DNA of 64,000 nt from Oceaniovalibus sp. ACAM 378 (GTDB taxonomy: Bacteria > Pseudomonadota > Alphaproteobacteria > Rhodobacterales > Rhodobacteraceae), in contig NZ_VSJK01000011.1 of the NCBI RefSeq assembly GCF_008085915.1, forward strand, positions 62,001-126,000. The letters are read 5' to 3'. Positions 17,283 to 24,919 of this stretch are shown here, piece after piece; the stretch's first letter is position 1, and each line of letters opens with the position of its first letter. Both the position numbers and the translations under genes were made by a program. Under the pieces are notes generated by a model, which was not told where the DNA came from, made no database searches, and worked only from the letters and a program-made list of their open reading frames with translations.

Positions 17283-18334
17283 GCCGGCACCTTTGCGTCA
17301 AGGCCTTCGAGATTCGCCACCAGTTTGCCCCATGCCGGGCGGCAATCGCGACCTTCCTTGCCCACGCCGAACACCTGAAAGATCAACCCACCATCGGCGT
17401 TGAAGGCTTCGACAGACACCGCCGGGCCACGCTGGGTTGGCTTGTCGACGGCCCAGACTTCAGCGATGTGATCAAGACGCAGGTGCAGGTTGAACCGTGG
17501 ATCAAGCACGTTCTGCCATGGCCCCATAGATTTCAGTGTCTCGATCGGGCCGGAATGAATCTGGATACAGCCGCGATTACCGGTAAACACCATGATCTCC
17601 AACGCGTTGGCGGCCACCTGTTGCAGCATCGCATCGACTGATGCGGGGGCCAGAGCCCGTGCAAAAGGTTCGCCCGCAATGCGGTAAGCCCCAAGGCGGT
17701 TCATCTTGAGCTTGGAGGTGAGGCGCATGAACTGATGGGTGTCCGTCATGCGCGCCCACTCTTTGTGCAGGATATCCAGTTTGCCGAGGTCCGCCTTTGG
17801 CGTCTCGTCAGGCTCTCGTGCGCCGACGATGATCGACTGGGACTGATCTTCGAGACACAGCTCTGCCTTTGCCCGGTCAAACGCGGCCACGTCAGAGCCA
17901 TCACGCAGGAAAATCTTGTGGACGGCATCCCCGGCGGCATCAAACACCTGCAGGCTGCGCCGCGTGCCGGCGTCGGTTTCCTTTTCGACCATATAGGCGT
18001 ACTGCCAGCGGCTTGGAAAAATGCGCAGGTCGATGTCTTCGGTCAGGACCATCGACGCATGCGCGCCGGATCTGTAGTTGTCATAGACGCCGACCTTTTC
18101 GTTCACACAGGAGGGGTTGCGCGTCAGGGCCATCACCTCGCCCAATGTCTGGGCCGCCCCGATGATCTTGTCGGGGTGTGAATCCACGCGAACGACGCCT
18201 TCGCCGCAATAGGCAGCGATCAACTGTGCTTCGCTGATGTTCAGTTTGTCGGCCAGATCGCGCTCTCTCATGCTGGCATGTTGCGCACGGAACGCGCGAA
18301 TTTCATTTGGGGTCGGGGAATCGGTATCGGTCAT
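17279..18334 (-). CDS. hmuS: Hemin-degrading/trafficking factor HmuS
   Basis: HmuS/ChuS proteins bind heme in the cytoplasm and in some cases degrade it to release iron. The 351-residue protein has two similar halves: one with TLGEVMALTRNPSCVNEKVG and VYDNYRSGAHASMVLTEDID, the other with ALEIMVFTGNRGCIQIHSGP and DPRFNLHLRLDHIAEVWAVD, the conserved heme-pocket segment. It is the first gene of the minus-strand operon and is divergent from hmuR, so the 225-base intergenic region probably carries iron control sites. Confidence 0.92.
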   Translation of the reverse strand: MTDTDSPTPNEIRAFRAQHASMRERDLADKLNISEAQLIAAYCGEGVVRVDSHPDKIIGAAQTLGEVMALTRNPSCVNEKVGVYDNYRSGAHASMVLTEDIDLRIFPSRWQYAYMVEKETDAGTRRSLQVFDAAGDAVHKIFLRDGSDVAAFDRAKAELCLEDQSQSIIVGAREPDETPKADLGKLDILHKEWARMTDTHQFMRLTSKLKMNRLGAYRIAGEPFARALAPASVDAMLQQVAANALEIMVFTGNRGCIQIHSGPIETLKSMGPWQNVLDPRFNLHLRLDHIAEVWAVDKPTQRGPAVSVEAFNADGGLIFQVFGVGKEGRDCRPAWGKLVANLEGLDAKVPA

Positions 18335-18433
18335 GCAGCACCTCTTGCCTTGTCATTGATGTGTGATTTTGGCTGGCGAGGTGCACGGCGACACCGGCTG
18401 GCAAAGGTTCAGTCAAACACTCAACCTTTATAG

Positions 18434-18462
18434 TTGACACTTTTAGTCGGTCTTTTTAAAAG
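18434..18462 (+). promoter_or_regulatory. Promoter of hmuR operon
   Basis: TTGACA (18434-18439) and TAAAAG (18457-18462) with 17-base spacing lie about 100 bases upstream of the hmuR ATG. The surrounding AT-rich sequence is where an iron-responsive repressor (Fur, Irr or RirA type) would be expected; I could not assign a specific box. Confidence 0.6.
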
Positions 18463-18559
18463 TCGCAAGAACGTCAAACACATTGGCGCAAAAAACACCC
18501 ATCGCCTTCGCCAGCCAATCGCAAGCAACCGGCCTTCTGACATGCTTGCGAGGATTCTC

Positions 18560-20599
18560 ATGAATACCACACCTGCCGGAACACGCGCCCTTTTGTTCGG
18601 CACCACCAGCTTGATCATATTTACGTTCAATGTCGGCGCTCTTGCGGCTCAGGAGACAGAGGGCGGCTTTCTCGGAACATTGGTTCTTGGTGAGAGCAAG
18701 CGCCAAGTGCAGACAGATACCGCCGTTCCGGTTACGTATGTCGATCAGGACGAAATCGACGACCGTCAGGCCGGCACAGTGGCAGAACTGATTGACTCCG
18801 TTCCCGGCGTCAGTCTGGTCAACGGCTCCACCCCCCAAGGTTCAGGGATCAACATCCGTGGGTTCGGGGCCAACAGTACCTTTGGCACAGATAGCAAAGT
18901 GGCAGTGCAGGTGGACGGAGCCAGCGTCGGCGCAGAAAAGTTGTACCGCATTGGGACACAGCTTTTTACCGATCCGTTCCTTTATAAATCCGTCAGTGTG
19001 ATCCGCGGCACCGTTGGAAGTTTTGAATACGGCTCGGGTATTGTCGGCGGTGTGGTAAAGCTTGAGACCAAAGATGCGTCCGATCTGACAGGGGGTGAAA
19101 TCGGTTTTGCTCTTGGCCAGACATTGGAATTCAGCAGCAATGGCAACGGGGTTGCATCCTCCAGTGTGCTGGGGTGGCAGCCGACGCAGGACATGGAAAT
19201 TCTGTTGAATTACACGTGGCGCGATCAGGACAACCAGAAAGACGGTAGCGGCGGTACGATTGGCAACAGCGCCTTTACCCTGCCATCCGGTTTGATCAAA
19301 GCAAAATATACCTTTGGTCAAAACCGCGACCAATCATTGACGCTCAGCTTTGCCAAAACCACAGCCAGTGACCGCGATGTGCCCTTCGACAGCTTTACCA
19401 CCACTTCGGATTCATTCGGCACGGTGGACCGCGACACGGATTCGACTACTGCGGTGTTAAAGTACAATTTCAATCCGATCAGCAATGACTTGATCGATCT
19501 CGATGTGATCCTGTCCCATGCTGATCAGCAGATTGACCAACGTTACGTGCCAGGCAGTTCGCCGTTCGAAGGTACGCCTGCCGGGGCCGGTATCATAGGC
19601 CTGGTTGGTGCCGATCACCGCTATCAGACAACAAAGCTGGCGTTCAAGAATACCAGCCTTTTCGACACCGGTGCGGTCCGTCACGATCTGCGCACAGGGC
19701 TTGAGTTCATTCGCCGCGAACGGCTCGATGCGAGTACTGCGGCAGGGGGTGTCGACAGGCGTGTGGCTATTTTTGCAGTGGATGATATGCGCATTGGCGA
19801 TGCGTGGACTGTCACGCCGGCATTGCGTTACGAAACCTCAAAGATCACCGGCTCTACGGCCCCTAACGATGGCATTCATAAAAATGACGCTCTGATGGGC
19901 GGAGTGTCCGTCCGCTATGCCTTTGGCAGTGGTTTGGCTTTGTTTGGCAATGCAGCCTACACCGAAGGCCTGCCGATCATCGACGATCTGTCAACCGCGT
20001 CCGCCATCAACCAGTCGGAAAAGTCGCGCACCTTCGAGATTGGCGCGTCGTATGACCGGACGGATCTGTTCCAAAGCGGTGATACCTTCGCGATCAAAGG
20101 CGTAATTTATCAAACCACCCTGAACGATGTGACCAGCTATCTCGTGCCCGGCGTGCGCCCCCCTGCCCCGACGTTGGACAAGATCGAAACCGAAGGTCTT
20201 GAGCTGGAACTTTCTTACGCAATGGAAATCGGGCTTTACATGGACCTCAACGCCAATCTGGTGAAGGGAACAGAATTCGGCCCCGGTATGCCCGCGACCG
20301 ACTGGCGTAGTTCCCCTGCCGACAGCGTGAGGGTCACGTTGGGCAAAAAGTTCGGTGACGAACTGGATCTCAGCTGGGAAGTCGTGGCGAACAAGTCGAT
20401 TGATACCGGCACAGCGGCTGCGTCGGGCTTTGGCATCCACAACCTGCGCGCCACCTATATTCCGCAAGACGGGGTTCTGAAAGATACTCAGATCCGCATT
20501 GGCGTCGAGAATGCGTTTGACCGCGATTACACCCCGCATCTTTCCACTCGTCCGGCACCGGGCCGCAATATCAAACTTTCCTTGTCCCGCGTGTTTTGA
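18560..20599 (+). CDS. hmuR: TonB-dependent outer-membrane heme receptor HmuR
   Basis: The 679-residue outer-membrane receptor takes up heme using TonB energy. After a signal peptide (LLFGTTSLIIFTFNVGALAA) comes the plug domain with VPVTYVDQDEIDDRQAGTVA, ELIDSVPGVSLVNGSTPQGS and INIRGFGANST, then a beta-barrel ending in LSLSRVF with the terminal Phe. The ATG at 18560 is favoured by GAGGA upstream and by placing the signal peptide at the N-terminus; the frame is open to 18434. It is the first gene of the operon with exbB, exbD and tonB, and divergent from hmuSTUV, which identifies heme as the substrate. Confidence 0.92.
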   Translation: MNTTPAGTRALLFGTTSLIIFTFNVGALAAQETEGGFLGTLVLGESKRQVQTDTAVPVTYVDQDEIDDRQAGTVAELIDSVPGVSLVNGSTPQGSGINIRGFGANSTFGTDSKVAVQVDGASVGAEKLYRIGTQLFTDPFLYKSVSVIRGTVGSFEYGSGIVGGVVKLETKDASDLTGGEIGFALGQTLEFSSNGNGVASSSVLGWQPTQDMEILLNYTWRDQDNQKDGSGGTIGNSAFTLPSGLIKAKYTFGQNRDQSLTLSFAKTTASDRDVPFDSFTTTSDSFGTVDRDTDSTTAVLKYNFNPISNDLIDLDVILSHADQQIDQRYVPGSSPFEGTPAGAGIIGLVGADHRYQTTKLAFKNTSLFDTGAVRHDLRTGLEFIRRERLDASTAAGGVDRRVAIFAVDDMRIGDAWTVTPALRYETSKITGSTAPNDGIHKNDALMGGVSVRYAFGSGLALFGNAAYTEGLPIIDDLSTASAINQSEKSRTFEIGASYDRTDLFQSGDTFAIKGVIYQTTLNDVTSYLVPGVRPPAPTLDKIETEGLELELSYAMEIGLYMDLNANLVKGTEFGPGMPATDWRSSPADSVRVTLGKKFGDELDLSWEVVANKSIDTGTAAASGFGIHNLRATYIPQDGVLKDTQIRIGVENAFDRDYTPHLSTRPAPGRNIKLSLSRVF

Positions 20600-20607
20600 G
20601 GTTCACC

Positions 20608-21024
20608 ATGCGCAAATCAAAACATTTCATCGCGGTCTTCTTAGTGCTCTGCTCACCGGCGCTGGCGGATGAACCGTCGCCAGGTCTTTCGATCGAGCTC
20701 AACGCACAAGCGCCCTCGGATGCAGGCTGTTTGCTGACTTTCATGGTGAGCAACAGCCACCCACAAGACATCGAAAGCGCGGTGTTCGAAACGGTGTTGT
20801 TAAACACGGCAGGCCAAGTGGATCGGTTGACGTTGTTTGACTTTGGTAGCCTGCCGGTGGGCCGACCAAGGGTGCGACAGTTTCAAGTGGACGGGCTGGC
20901 CTGTGATGATCTGGGTCAGGTTCTGATAAACGGCGCCGGCACCTGCAAGGTGGCAAGCGCGGATAGCAACCTGTGCAGCGCGCTGGACGTCAGTTCGCGC
21001 ACCGGCACGGAGCTGATCGGATGA
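20608..21024 (+). CDS. Secreted protein of heme/TonB operon, unknown function
   Basis: The 138-residue protein has a signal peptide (FIAVFLVLCSPALA, cleavage near residue 21) and a mature part with four cysteines and a beta-rich pattern (GCLLTFMVSNSHPQDIESAV, LFDFGSLPVGRPRVRQFQVD). It lies between hmuR and exbB, 8 bases after hmuR and overlapping exbB by 4 bases, so it is translated with the heme TonB system. I do not recognise a characterised family. A periplasmic accessory of the ExbBD-TonB complex is likely from context only. Confidence 0.75.
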   Translation: MRKSKHFIAVFLVLCSPALADEPSPGLSIELNAQAPSDAGCLLTFMVSNSHPQDIESAVFETVLLNTAGQVDRLTLFDFGSLPVGRPRVRQFQVDGLACDDLGQVLINGAGTCKVASADSNLCSALDVSSRTGTELIG

Positions 21025-21710
21025 ACGTGCTGCATACCCTTCAACAGACCTTTGCCAAGGTGTTTGATCTTGGCGGACCTGTGGTGGCGGTGCTGATTGC
21101 AGTCTCGATCCTGACCACGGGCGTGGTTTTCTATAAGATATGGCAGTATCAGCAAGCGGGCGTTGGACGTCACAAGGCCTTGCAAGGGTCTGTGACGGCT
21201 TGGGACCATGCCGACCGCAGCCAAGCGGCCAACCTGTTGGAAAACAGCACAAGCTATCTTGCACCGACCTTCCGTATGGCCATGGAACATCACAACACCC
21301 CCGATATCCGCGCGCGGGTCGAGGCCGAAGCCGAGGCGCAGTTTGCCCTTTTGGAGCGCGGCTTTCGATTGCTGGATTCTGTCGCGCAACTGGCGCCGCT
21401 GCTGGGCCTTTTCGGCACCGTGCTGGGCATGATCGAAGCCTTTCAGTCGCTTCAGGCCGCCGGAAGTCAGGTTGATCCGTCGTTGCTCGCGGGTGGTATC
21501 TGGGTTGCCCTTTTGACAACTGCCGTGGGCCTCGCAGTCGCTATGCCGACGTCAGTCGTCCTTTCGTGGCTGGAAGGCCGGATGGCATCTGAACGGATAC
21601 TGGCAGAGCGCGGATTGGCGGCGATCCTGACACCGACAGGGCAGAGCCCCTCTGGATCTTTGCCCCTGTATGTTCAGGCCCACAGCAAGCCCGTCGCACA
21701 TGGCGCTTAG
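21021..21710 (+). CDS. exbB: Energy-transducing membrane protein ExbB
   Basis: This is a MotA/TolQ/ExbB proton-channel protein of 229 residues. It has an N-terminal membrane segment (GGPVVAVLIAVSILTTGVVF) and the conserved double membrane region with LDSVAQLAPLLGLFGTVLGM and LAGGIWVALLTTAVGLAVAM. With ExbD it converts the proton gradient into TonB motion. The start at 21021 overlaps the previous stop (ATGA). Confidence 0.93.
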   Translation: MNVLHTLQQTFAKVFDLGGPVVAVLIAVSILTTGVVFYKIWQYQQAGVGRHKALQGSVTAWDHADRSQAANLLENSTSYLAPTFRMAMEHHNTPDIRARVEAEAEAQFALLERGFRLLDSVAQLAPLLGLFGTVLGMIEAFQSLQAAGSQVDPSLLAGGIWVALLTTAVGLAVAMPTSVVLSWLEGRMASERILAERGLAAILTPTGQSPSGSLPLYVQAHSKPVAHGA

Positions 21711-22083
21711 ACCTGAATTCCGCCGTCGGGCGCTTTCAATGACGTCTCTGATCGATGTCATTTTTTTGCTGCTGCTCTTTTTCATGCTGTCTTCGACGTT
21801 CTCGAAATTCGCCGAAGTCGAGTTGGCGGGCGTTGGCACACAAGGGACTGGCAGCACCGATCAAACGCTGTTTCTACAGGTCACGCCGGACGCGCTTCGC
21901 TTGAACGCGGCCCCAGTGGAAATTGAAGCGCTTTCTGCCAACCTGACTGAAATACGGGGACAGGATGACTCCAGGTTGCTCCTCAGCCTCTCGGGTGATG
22001 TCACGTCACAGCGCCTGACAGATGTCTTGGTGATCCTGCGCGCACAGCCAAATCTCACCCTGCGTGTTCTGGCACTAAAATGA
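21700..22083 (+). CDS. exbD: ExbD-type protein 1
   Basis: This ExbD/TolR protein of 127 residues has one N-terminal membrane helix with the conserved aspartate (MTSLIDVIFLLLLFFMLSST) and a periplasmic domain. It overlaps exbB by 11 bases and the second exbD by 4. It forms the stator with ExbB. Confidence 0.92.
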   Translation: MALRPEFRRRALSMTSLIDVIFLLLLFFMLSSTFSKFAEVELAGVGTQGTGSTDQTLFLQVTPDALRLNAAPVEIEALSANLTEIRGQDDSRLLLSLSGDVTSQRLTDVLVILRAQPNLTLRVLALK

Positions 22084-22466
22084 GACGTGCCCCAAAGCGC
22101 CGCCCCAAGGAACCGACCATCGCGCTGATCAACATCGTGTTCCTGATGCTGATCTTCTTCATGGTCGCAGGTAAGCTGTCACCCTCTATGGACCGTGACA
22201 TCACACTGGTCGAGACGCAGACGTTGGAAGGGCGGGAGCCGCCCGATGCCTTGGTGATCGATAAAACTGGCCAATTGCGTCACCGTGGCATCGTTTTGAC
22301 ATCTGCCGCGGCGTTCCTAGATCGCCCTGACAACCGGCTGCGCGATGTTGTGCGGTTGCTGCCGGATCGTGACCTTCCCGCCGCAAAATTATTGCGCATC
22401 TCTGCAGAGTTACGGGCGGCAGGCGCGGAGCGGATCATGATCGCAACCGAAAGGGCAATTCGATGA
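22080..22466 (+). CDS. exbD: ExbD-type protein 2
   Basis: A second ExbD/TolR protein (128 residues) follows with 4-base overlaps on both sides. Its membrane helix reads TIALINIVFLMLIFFMVAGK. In the position of the conserved aspartate of LIDVIF this copy has asparagine (LINIVF), so it may lack the protonatable residue. A two-ExbD arrangement suggests a heteromeric stator with one active and one non-protonatable subunit. This is read directly from the sequence; the effect is inference. Confidence 0.9.
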   Translation: MRRAPKRRPKEPTIALINIVFLMLIFFMVAGKLSPSMDRDITLVETQTLEGREPPDALVIDKTGQLRHRGIVLTSAAAFLDRPDNRLRDVVRLLPDRDLPAAKLLRISAELRAAGAERIMIATERAIR

Positions 22467-23365
22467 TCGTCCGTTCCCCTTCGATTTTTGCGGCTATTCT
22501 GGTGGCTTCCTCCGCCGTGCATCTGGCTGCCATGACGATGATTTGGACAGAGCCGTCGGTCGAGATGGAAGGCGGCTCGCCTGTTGCGGAGTCTTCGCTT
22601 GGGTCAAGCTTTGCGGACATGGCACAAGGCGTCCAACAACCTGTAAAGCCGGTGACAGAAGTCAGCGCACCTGTGGCGCAGACTGCCCGCCGCCCGGTTG
22701 CTGTCGAAGCGGTTTCAGCCCAACCACCTGCACAATCTGCTGTGGCAACACCAAAGGCCACGGCAACAACCGGAGCATCAAGCGTCAAGACGGCGACCAA
22801 GCCTTTGGCGGTGGATGCGGTTCCACAGCAGTCCCTCCCCACCGCGCGAACGGAAGCTCAACCTGTCCGCCCGGAGACCGCCGTTTCAGCCTTACCTGAA
22901 ACGCTCGCTCCGCCGATGTCTGTCAGACCGCAAAAACGCGTCGAACGCCCGGATCCTCCCAAGGTTACACCAGCGCCACATCCTGCCAAGCCCAGAGGAA
23001 ATGCAGATCGGAATGCCAGGGCAGGGACGCAAAGTGGCAACGCCGCAAAGGCATCCCAACCGCGTCAGGCCAGCAAGGAAAGAACGCAAAAGGCACAAGG
23101 CAACGCTGCCGCATCAAACTATCCTGGGCAGGTCATGCGGCGCATATCACGCGTGCCGCGCCCGCGGACCTCGGCAAGAGGTGAAGCCGTGATCACATTT
23201 ACGATCGCAGCCAATGGAAGCTTGGCCTCAGCCGGTGTGGCCGGGTCGTCAGGGTTTGTAGCGCTGGATCAAGCTGCTTTGGCTGTGGTGCGCATGGCAC
23301 AACCGTTTCCACCCCCCCCGACTGGGGCGCGGCGGAGTTATTCGATCAAGATCAAAGGTCGGTAA
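22463..23365 (+). CDS. tonB: TonB energy transducer
   Basis: The 300-residue protein has one N-terminal membrane anchor (FAAILVASSAVHLAAMTMIW, with the typical S-x3-H pattern), a long Pro/Ala/Lys/Thr-rich periplasm-spanning part (about residues 40-220) and a C-terminal TonB domain (NYPGQVMRRISRVPRPRTSA, then GEAVITFTIAANGSLASAGV). It contacts the TonB box of HmuR. It is last in the hmuR-exbBD-tonB operon. Confidence 0.92.
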   Translation: MIVRSPSIFAAILVASSAVHLAAMTMIWTEPSVEMEGGSPVAESSLGSSFADMAQGVQQPVKPVTEVSAPVAQTARRPVAVEAVSAQPPAQSAVATPKATATTGASSVKTATKPLAVDAVPQQSLPTARTEAQPVRPETAVSALPETLAPPMSVRPQKRVERPDPPKVTPAPHPAKPRGNADRNARAGTQSGNAAKASQPRQASKERTQKAQGNAAASNYPGQVMRRISRVPRPRTSARGEAVITFTIAANGSLASAGVAGSSGFVALDQAALAVVRMAQPFPPPPTGARRSYSIKIKGR

Positions 23366-23540
23366 ACGTGCTTTCCTGTCAGCTACCGCCGTTTACAGAC
23401 CGGAGATTAGATCGCAATTAGTCTGAGTAATTTAGCCGGGTTGACTTATCGCACTATTTTACTCAGGATTGCAAAACGTCAAGCCACCCCGAATCTGAAG
23501 CAGGGGAAGCCCGACATATTCAAGATGTGAGGACTTCCAG

Positions 23541-23705
23541 ATGACTCTTCCTGCCGCGGAACAAAAATTGACCCCTGATGATCGCGCTGACAGACGCGCG
23601 ATCTCCATTGAACTTCGTGAAATGCTTGGCCATGCGGCAGCCATCGACGGAATGTCGGTTGAGTGGATTTTCGATCACTTCCAACGGCACCGGGAGCGGC
23701 ATTGA
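23541..23705 (+). CDS. 54-residue protein directly upstream of hemP, unknown function
   Basis: A short frame begins MTLPAAEQKLTPDDRADRRA and ends with FDHFQRHRERH. It starts at 23541 after a GAGGACTTCCAG leader and its TGA overlaps the hemP ATG (TGATG), so the two are translationally coupled. Charged, no membrane segment, no recognised family. The tight coupling with HemP and the location after the tonB operon argue for a role in heme uptake or its regulation. Confidence 0.6.
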   Translation: MTLPAAEQKLTPDDRADRRAISIELREMLGHAAAIDGMSVEWIFDHFQRHRERH

Positions 23706-23869
23706 TGAGCTTTCACACGCCGCCGCCAAAACGCGTCCAGTCCAGCAACCTTCCAATCTATTCGGCCAAGGAGTTGACCGAAGGCGGCGAGTTGGCGCAA
23801 ATCTTGTTGGACGATCAGACCTACACACTGCGCATCACGCGGGCCAATAAATTGATATTGACCAAATGA
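23705..23869 (+). CDS. hemP: Hemin uptake protein HemP/HmuP
   Basis: This 54-residue protein ends with the HemP signature LLDDQTYTLRITRANKLILT followed by K, preceded by the ELTEGGELAQI segment. HemP/HmuP is a small cytoplasmic protein needed for heme receptor expression in several proteobacteria, where it acts as a coactivator with Irr. The start at 23705 gives the normal size. It lies after the tonB operon in the same direction. Confidence 0.85.
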   Translation: MSFHTPPPKRVQSSNLPIYSAKELTEGGELAQILLDDQTYTLRITRANKLILTK

Positions 23870-24047
23870 CCGCACAACGCGAAATGCACTCACGCCGCGC
23901 CGGTTGAATACATAAATTCGACGCGTGTCTGTCGTTGGGACCCATGGACAGATGTGAGGGTTTGAATAGGGTAGGATTTCAGGTTCATCGTTTCGATTGG
24001 GCGATCGAAAGCTGCTGCCGACAAGGTGGTTACCTTAAACGGGCCTG

Positions 24048-24218
24048 ATGAAAACAAATCCGATCATACAGGGTTTGCGCCGCCGCGCGAACATTGCAAG
24101 CGGTTTGAACTTTGGCAAAGCCCCGAGGGTCATCAAAATCTATTCTCCGGGTGGTTTGATCGAAGAAGACTGGACGGTGTGGCCAGAGCACAATGAAGAC
24201 CCGACCCGGAGCCGGTGA
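24048..24218 (+). CDS. Possible 56-residue protein, unrecognised
   Basis: The frame MKTNPIIQGLRRRANIASGL continues to IYSPGGLIEEDWTVWPEHNE and ends in TRSR. No strong ribosome site is seen. Its composition (few rare residues, coherent charged/aromatic pattern) is protein-like, and the ATG of a short following frame (MYWVPSAHIG) overlaps its stop. No family was recognised. Apart from this, 23870-24412 holds nothing that I can support. Confidence 0.35.
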   Translation: MKTNPIIQGLRRRANIASGLNFGKAPRVIKIYSPGGLIEEDWTVWPEHNEDPTRSR

Positions 24219-24412
24219 TGTATTGGGTTCCATCAGCACATATTGGTTCAGCGGTTGCGGCGGGGATGGCCTTTGGTTTGTCCATTTGTTAGAACGCGTT
24301 GAAGTAAGGGCATTGACCGGGCCACTGGAATTGCACACGGACCGGACCGCATTCGGGTTTATGTCTTGTGGCAATCTGACCCCCAAACACGTCAAGGGCG
24401 ACACAAAGACTG

Positions 24413-24919
24413 ATGGGGGAACAGGTGCGGAGCGGCTTTTTATCGGTCTGTCGTTGGCTTGACCGGATCACCACCGGGCTTTGCGCCACCGCCTGCGCAG
24501 TTTTGACCGGTGCCGTTCTGGCCATTGTGATTCTGCGGTTTGGTTTTGATACGGGCTTCATCCGGTTGCAGAACCTTGCCGGCTATGCCTTTGCAGTGCT
24601 GATGATTCTGTCGCTGCCCTATTGCCTGCGGCGTGGCGGCCATGTCCGGGTCGAAGTTTTTTCCGAACGTATGCCTGCGGGATATGGTCGTGCTGCGGAT
24701 CTGGCGGCGCTGGTGATGTTCCTGATCCCGGTGTTTGGCTTGATGGTCTGGGCCTGGCTGCCCGATCTGGCCTATAGCTGGAAGATCCTTGAGGGCGCGA
24801 TCGAGACCGGCGGGTTAGGTGGCGTATTCCTCATCAAGACCGTGCTGCCCGTTGCAGGTGTGCTGATGATCCTGCAGGGGATCGCCGTTCTGCTTGATCC
24901 GACGTTGACCGCAGAATGA
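24413..24919 (+). CDS. dctQ: TRAP transporter small permease DctQ
   Basis: The 168-residue protein has four membrane segments and the DctQ pattern: ILRFGFDTGFIRLQNLAGYA, then LPYCLRRGGHVRVEVFSERM, where the GHVRV element is diagnostic. It forms the membrane part of a TRAP importer with DctM. It overlaps dctM by 4 bases. Confidence 0.9.
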   Translation: MGEQVRSGFLSVCRWLDRITTGLCATACAVLTGAVLAIVILRFGFDTGFIRLQNLAGYAFAVLMILSLPYCLRRGGHVRVEVFSERMPAGYGRAADLAALVMFLIPVFGLMVWAWLPDLAYSWKILEGAIETGGLGGVFLIKTVLPVAGVLMILQGIAVLLDPTLTAE

